A DNA stretch of 64,000 nucleotides, taken from positions 744,001-808,000 of the forward strand of contig CP191518.1 of assembly GCA_050516505.1 (NCBI GenBank), given 5' to 3'. Position numbers and translations under genes: made by a program. This DNA is from Scandinavium ludwigii_A (GTDB taxonomy: Bacteria > Pseudomonadota > Gammaproteobacteria > Enterobacterales > Enterobacteriaceae). Position 1 is the stretch's first letter. Every line of letters begins with the position of its first letter. Shown here in pieces: positions 60,513 through 64,000 of the stretch. The notes beneath the pieces were generated by a model. It saw only the letters and a program-made list of their open reading frames with translations. It was not told the DNA's origin and searched no databases.

Positions 60513-61068
60513 GATGGGCTCCATAACGACGAAGATTGTTCAATGCCCGGTGTAGCAGCGATTTGACCGCGCCGACCGTCAAATTATTGGCCTGAGCGGC
60601 TTCGGCGAGGCTCATTTCCTGCAAATGCACGTTTTCCACAAGCTGCCGCTGGCGGGCGGGCAGCTGGTTTAAAAACCCGTCTAGCTCCTCGCCAACGTCC
60701 AGCATGTCGGCCTTCAGCGCCAGCGCGTTGTCAGGCACGTTCAACGTTGCCTCATCCTCTACCACTTCCCTGCGCTCGCGACGCCCGCGACGGCGCAACG
60801 CATCAATGGCGCGGGCCTGAGAAATCGCCATCAGCCACGGCAGAAAAGGGCTTTCGGGATCATAGGTATGACGGATTCGGTGCAGGGTGAGCAGCACGTC
60901 CTGAATCACGTCTTCGGTCAGCACCTCGTCGTCCACCTGTTTGCGGACTATCGCGCGGATGACCGGCACCAGCGTCTGCAACAGCTGCGTATACGCCTGC
61001 CGGTCACCTGCCTGGGCACGCGCCATAAACGCGGGCCACGCGTCGCGCGGGACTTCCACCTTACCCAT
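60499..61068 (-). CDS. ECF-type RNA polymerase sigma factor
   Basis: 189 residues. Sigma-2 region YTQLLQTLVPVIRAIVRKQVDDEVLTEDVIQDVLLTLHRIRHTYDPESPFLPWLMAISQARAIDALRRR and sigma-4 region LPARQRQLVENVHLQEMSLAEAAQANNLTVGAVKSLLHRALNNLRR with its HTH. It is the SigF-like ECF partner of the NrsF-type protein that follows. It lies 54 bp after the DsbD-like gene, so the sigma may be co-transcribed with and control the redox genes. Confidence 0.9.
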   Translation of the reverse strand: MGKVEVPRDAWPAFMARAQAGDRQAYTQLLQTLVPVIRAIVRKQVDDEVLTEDVIQDVLLTLHRIRHTYDPESPFLPWLMAISQARAIDALRRRGRRERREVVEDEATLNVPDNALALKADMLDVGEELDGFLNQLPARQRQLVENVHLQEMSLAEAAQANNLTVGAVKSLLHRALNNLRRYGAHHGQS

Positions 61069-61122
61069 ATTCCGCCTTGCTGCTTGACGCCGGAACGTTC
61101 TGGCGCGCCGCTGCTGCGGAGA

Positions 61123-62337
61123 TCACGCCTTTTTCCCGGCCGCCTGATTAAGAGCGTTGACCACAATGTTTGGGGTCAATACTTGAGGCAACACTTTCGG
61201 TGCGCCGCCGTCGGCAGGATACACCACGTACATCGGCAATCCGCCCTGACCGAACTGGCTGAGAGCATCATCGACATCAGCATTAAACTTAGTCGAATCT
61301 GCCACCATATACAGCGTGCCGGTGCGCGCCAGCGCCGCTTTTACCGCTTGGGTCGACAGCGAAGTTTTGTCGTTCACCTGGCAAGTGATGCACCACGACG
61401 CGGTAAAGTTAACGAATATGGCCTTACCGTGCCCGCGCTGTTCCGCCACGGTTTGTGGCGTCCATTTGATTGGCGCGGTGCTGACGGCGGTTTCAATCGG
61501 CGTCATCACGCTCGGGAGTGGCAGCAGAATCGCAACCAGCAGCGCAGCAGTGACGGCGTACATCACCCGATAACCGCGTCCGGCGAGATGCCGACGCTGG
61601 GCAATCCCATACAGCCAGGCCGCGAAACTCAGCGCCACCGAACCGGCCAGCAAGGTGCCAAGTGCCGTGGTGCCAGCCTGTTGCGCCAGTACCCACACCA
61701 GCCACGCAAATGCGCCCAGCATCGGAAACGCTAACGCATGTTTGAGGGTATTCATCCACGTTCCCGGGCGCGGCAGGCGTTTGGCCAACGCCGGGAACAG
61801 CGAAATCAGCGTAAACGGTGCGGCAAACCCCAGCGCCAGCGCAAAGAATATCGCCAGCGCAACGGCCGGTGGCTGAACCAGCGCGTAGCCGATAGCGCTC
61901 GCCATAAATGGGGCTGAGCACGGCGTGGCGACGATAATCGCCAGTGCGCCGGTCAGCGCCGAGCGGACAAACGCGCCGCGTCCGAGGGAAATTTCCCCTG
62001 CACGCTGGAGCGATAAACCGACTTCAAACACGCCGAGCAGATTCAGTGCCGCACCGAGAATCACCAGCGCCAGCAGGGCAATCACCAGCGGGGACTGAAG
62101 CTGAAAGCCCCAGCCAACCGCCGCGCCACCGGCCCGCACCGCCAGTAATACTCCAGCCAGCACCATCATGGTGGCGATAACCCCAAGCAGGAAGCCGAGG
62201 CCCTCGCGGCGGGCGCTGGAGAGATCTCCGTCATGGCGGATCAGGCCGAACGCCTTCAGCGAAATCACCGGAAATACGCACGGCATAAAGTTGAGAATAA
62301 TGCCGCCTAAAAAGGCGGCGAACAGGGCGGTTAGCAT
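61123..62337 (-). CDS. Short DsbD-like thiol:disulfide interchange protein
   Basis: 404 residues. A TM electron-transfer core (DsbD-beta) has redox Cys20 (NFMPCVFPV) and Cys140 (ATPCSAPFM), and a C-terminal thioredoxin domain has Cys316-Ile-Thr-Cys319 (ASWCITCQ). The N-terminal periplasmic alpha domain of housekeeping DsbD is absent; only 36 bp separate it from the peroxiredoxin gene, so the short form is real. It would carry electrons from cytoplasmic thioredoxin to the periplasm, with the secreted peroxiredoxin as a likely client. Confidence 0.88.
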   Translation of the reverse strand: MLTALFAAFLGGIILNFMPCVFPVISLKAFGLIRHDGDLSSARREGLGFLLGVIATMMVLAGVLLAVRAGGAAVGWGFQLQSPLVIALLALVILGAALNLLGVFEVGLSLQRAGEISLGRGAFVRSALTGALAIIVATPCSAPFMASAIGYALVQPPAVALAIFFALALGFAAPFTLISLFPALAKRLPRPGTWMNTLKHALAFPMLGAFAWLVWVLAQQAGTTALGTLLAGSVALSFAAWLYGIAQRRHLAGRGYRVMYAVTAALLVAILLPLPSVMTPIETAVSTAPIKWTPQTVAEQRGHGKAIFVNFTASWCITCQVNDKTSLSTQAVKAALARTGTLYMVADSTKFNADVDDALSQFGQGGLPMYVVYPADGGAPKVLPQVLTPNIVVNALNQAAGKKA

Positions 62338-62373
62338 AGCGCGTCTCTATTTTGCTTTCGGGAGTGCCCGCTC

Positions 62374-62937
62374 TCAGGAGTGCGACTGGGCGTACTGTTT
62401 CACCGCATCCATGGTTTTCTGGATGTGGGCTTCCGGGTTGCGGTCGGTGTAGCTCAGCAGGATTTTGCCGTCCGGCGCAATCACAAACGAGGTGCGGTCA
62501 GACAGCGTTTTACCGCCCATCTGCATTTGCGTCTGGTACTCCGCGGCGACTTTTGCGCCAGGATCGGCGGCGACAGTAAATTTGTCACGGCATTCCAGCT
62601 GGGAGAATTTCCCGACCTGCTCGACGTTCCCGGCGGTAACGCCAATCACCGTGGCACCCAGCTTTTTAAAATCATCGGTAGCTTCAGCAAAATCATGGGC
62701 TTCCAGCGTACAGCCTTTGGTGAATGCCGCCGGGAAGAAGTAGAGCACCACCGGGCCTTTTTGCAGCGCCTGCTGCAAAGAGAAGGTCAGCGGTTTGCCT
62801 GCCAGCGCACCTTGCAATTGGAATGTTGGCGCCTGGGCACCCGCCGGAAGGGCGGCGTCGGCGTTGAACGCCATCAGCGAAAGGCCGAAGGCCGCGGCGG
62901 CGGTCAGCAGAGATAAGCGATGTTTCACAGCAATCAT
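62374..62937 (-). CDS. Secreted peroxiredoxin (AhpC/TSA, BCP-type)
   Basis: 187 residues. Signal peptide (about 1-28, ends NADA/AL), then a peroxiredoxin fold. The peroxidatic Cys is Cys76 in PAAFTKGCTLEA, with a PxxxT/SxxC-type context (T at 73), and Cys116 (LECRDKF) is a possible resolving Cys. A periplasmic peroxide reductase is unusual because it needs exported electrons, which the adjacent DsbD-like protein could supply. It heads the operon peroxiredoxin-dsbD-like-sigma-nrsF. Confidence 0.88.
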   Translation of the reverse strand: MIAVKHRLSLLTAAAAFGLSLMAFNADAALPAGAQAPTFQLQGALAGKPLTFSLQQALQKGPVVLYFFPAAFTKGCTLEAHDFAEATDDFKKLGATVIGVTAGNVEQVGKFSQLECRDKFTVAADPGAKVAAEYQTQMQMGGKTLSDRTSFVIAPDGKILLSYTDRNPEAHIQKTMDAVKQYAQSHS

Positions 62938-63097
62938 GGTCAGCTCCAGTCACGTAGGGAAAAGGTCTTCTCTTACAGTTCGCCGGAGATGATGAAAAAG
63001 TTACGCGGGAGTAAAAAAATTGTGGGCGAGGGCGTTGGGGGGGATTAAAAAGCGTGCCGTCGGCATGAAAGCCAGGCGGCACAGCCTTTGGAGTGAC

Positions 63098-63976
63098 TTA
63101 GTGCTGAGGTGCCTGTGGCAGGTTATTCATCACGTCCAGCGCCTCTGACGGCAGCGTGAGCGCGGCGGCAGCGAGGTTCTCATTCAGGTGTCCGAGTGAA
63201 GATGTGCCTGGGATCAACAGGATATTCGGCGAACGTTGCAGCAGCCAGGCCAGCGCGACCTGCATCGGCGTCGCGTCGAGGTTGGCCGCAATGTCGTTGA
63301 TTTCCTGAGATTGCAGCGGCGAGAAGCCTCCAAGGGGGAAGAACGGTACGTAGGCAATGTTCTTCGCCGCTAGGCTGTCAATCAGCGCGTCATCGTGACG
63401 ATTCGCGACGTTATAGAAGTTTTGCACGCAGGCGATGTCGGTCATTTTCATGCCATCTTCGACCTGTTTTGCGGTGACGTTGCTCAGACCGATGTGGCGA
63501 ATCAGACCCCGGTCTTTCAGCTTAATCAGCGTTTCCAACGGTTCTTCCAGCGAACCTTCTGCGGGACCATGCACACTAATCATGCTGCGCAGGTTGACCA
63601 CGTCCAGCACATCCAGACCGAGGTTACGCAGATTGTCTTCGACCGCTTGCGTCAGCTCTGGCGCAGACAGCGCGGGCAGCCAGTTTCCCTGTTCATCACG
63701 ACGGGCGCTGACTTTGGTCACAATGGTCAATTCTTGCGGATACGGATGCAGCGCTTTTTTGATCAGCTGATTGGTCACGTGCGGGCCGTAGAAATCGGAG
63801 GTATCGATGTGGTTCACGCCGGCGTCGAGCGCAGCCTGCAGGACTTTTACCGCCATCTCAGGGTCTTTCGGTGGGCCAAACACGCCCGGACCGGCGAGCT
63901 GCATCGCGCCGTAACCCAAACGCCAGATTTCGCGATCGCCAAGAGTAAAGCTGCCGGACTGTTTAACGCTGGACAT
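63098..63976 (-). CDS. Aldo/keto reductase (YdbC-like)
   Basis: 292 residues, an (alpha/beta)8 AKR. Catalytic Asp58 (HIDTSDFYG), Tyr63 and Lys88 (IVTKVS) are present. The usual catalytic His in the D-x-x-x-x-H strand is replaced by Asn (LDVVNLRSM), as in E. coli YdbC-like members. C-terminal NADPH motif is IPGTSSLGHLNENLAAAA. Its promoter lies at the window edge. Substrate unknown (a pyridoxal-reductase-type role is possible). Confidence 0.87.
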   Translation of the reverse strand: MSSVKQSGSFTLGDREIWRLGYGAMQLAGPGVFGPPKDPEMAVKVLQAALDAGVNHIDTSDFYGPHVTNQLIKKALHPYPQELTIVTKVSARRDEQGNWLPALSAPELTQAVEDNLRNLGLDVLDVVNLRSMISVHGPAEGSLEEPLETLIKLKDRGLIRHIGLSNVTAKQVEDGMKMTDIACVQNFYNVANRHDDALIDSLAAKNIAYVPFFPLGGFSPLQSQEINDIAANLDATPMQVALAWLLQRSPNILLIPGTSSLGHLNENLAAAALTLPSEALDVMNNLPQAPQH

Positions 63977-64000
63977 ATTAGTTTCCTCATAATGGCTTTA

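Noticed and set aside
1..64000. CRISPR arrays or rRNA genes
   Set aside because: I found no regularly spaced direct repeats of CRISPR type and no rRNA sequence anywhere in the window.

Overview
The window is chromosomal DNA of a gamma-proteobacterium of the family Enterobacteriaceae, close to Enterobacter, Lelliottia, Leclercia or Citrobacter but not assignable to a species from sequence alone. The evidence is a nearly unbroken E. coli-type backbone with proteins of E. coli length: argO, yggE, argP, rpiA, serA, ygfA, 6S RNA, zapA, ygfB, pepP, ubiH, ubiI, gcvTHP, ygfF, bglA, yqfB, trhA, ygfZ, sdhE, ygfX, fldB, xerD, dsbC, recJ, prfB with its programmed frameshift, lysS, idi, actS (ygeR) and tRNA-Gly(CCC). 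Two REP/BIME-type repeats and a GC-rich hairpin repeat fit the same family.

Backbone, 1-34580. A TRAP-transporter binding protein (cut by the window edge) sits beside argO. The housekeeping genes cover one-carbon and serine/glycine metabolism (serA, ygfA, gcvTHP), ubiquinone synthesis (ubiH, ubiI), cell division and chromosome resolution (zapA, xerD), disulfide isomerisation (dsbC), repair (recJ) and translation (prfB, lysS). A strain-variable insert at 21010-24147 carries a membrane fatty-acid desaturase, azlC/azlD and an AraC regulator.

Integrated island, 34581-45427. A 24-bp copy of the glyU 3' end, with one mismatch, lies at 45404-45427, next to a tyrosine integrase. The island has no phage structural genes. 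It carries an HNH-nuclease protein behind a 16-codon leader ORF, a lipoprotein, a serine recombinase, an Xre regulator, a tightly overlapped replication-type operon (coiled-coil protein, endonuclease VII-like protein, two tiny proteins, SF3-type ATPase) and a cluster of GGTGRTGCAC repeats that looks like its origin. It resembles a phage satellite or other small replicating integrative element.

Accessory catabolic locus, 46591-59013. After a LysE-type exporter and an IS3-family remnant there are two divergent operons around a LacI-family regulator. Leftward: LacI, two tandem-domain NTF2/SnoaL-like proteins, a histidinol-dehydrogenase-like enzyme, an amidase. Rightward: an MFS transporter, a second histidinol-dehydrogenase-like enzyme, an SDR, an alpha/beta hydrolase, an HpcH/HpaI aldolase and a bicupin. 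Two related palindromes between the operons are probable LacI operators. The gene set suggests uptake, hydrolysis, alcohol-to-acid oxidation and aldol cleavage of an unidentified compound. I do not recognise it as a named pathway, and it is the best candidate for an undescribed system here.

Right end, 59014-64000. An unidentified membrane protein, then a redox-stress operon (secreted peroxiredoxin, short DsbD-like protein, ECF sigma factor, NrsF-type anti-sigma) and an aldo/keto reductase.
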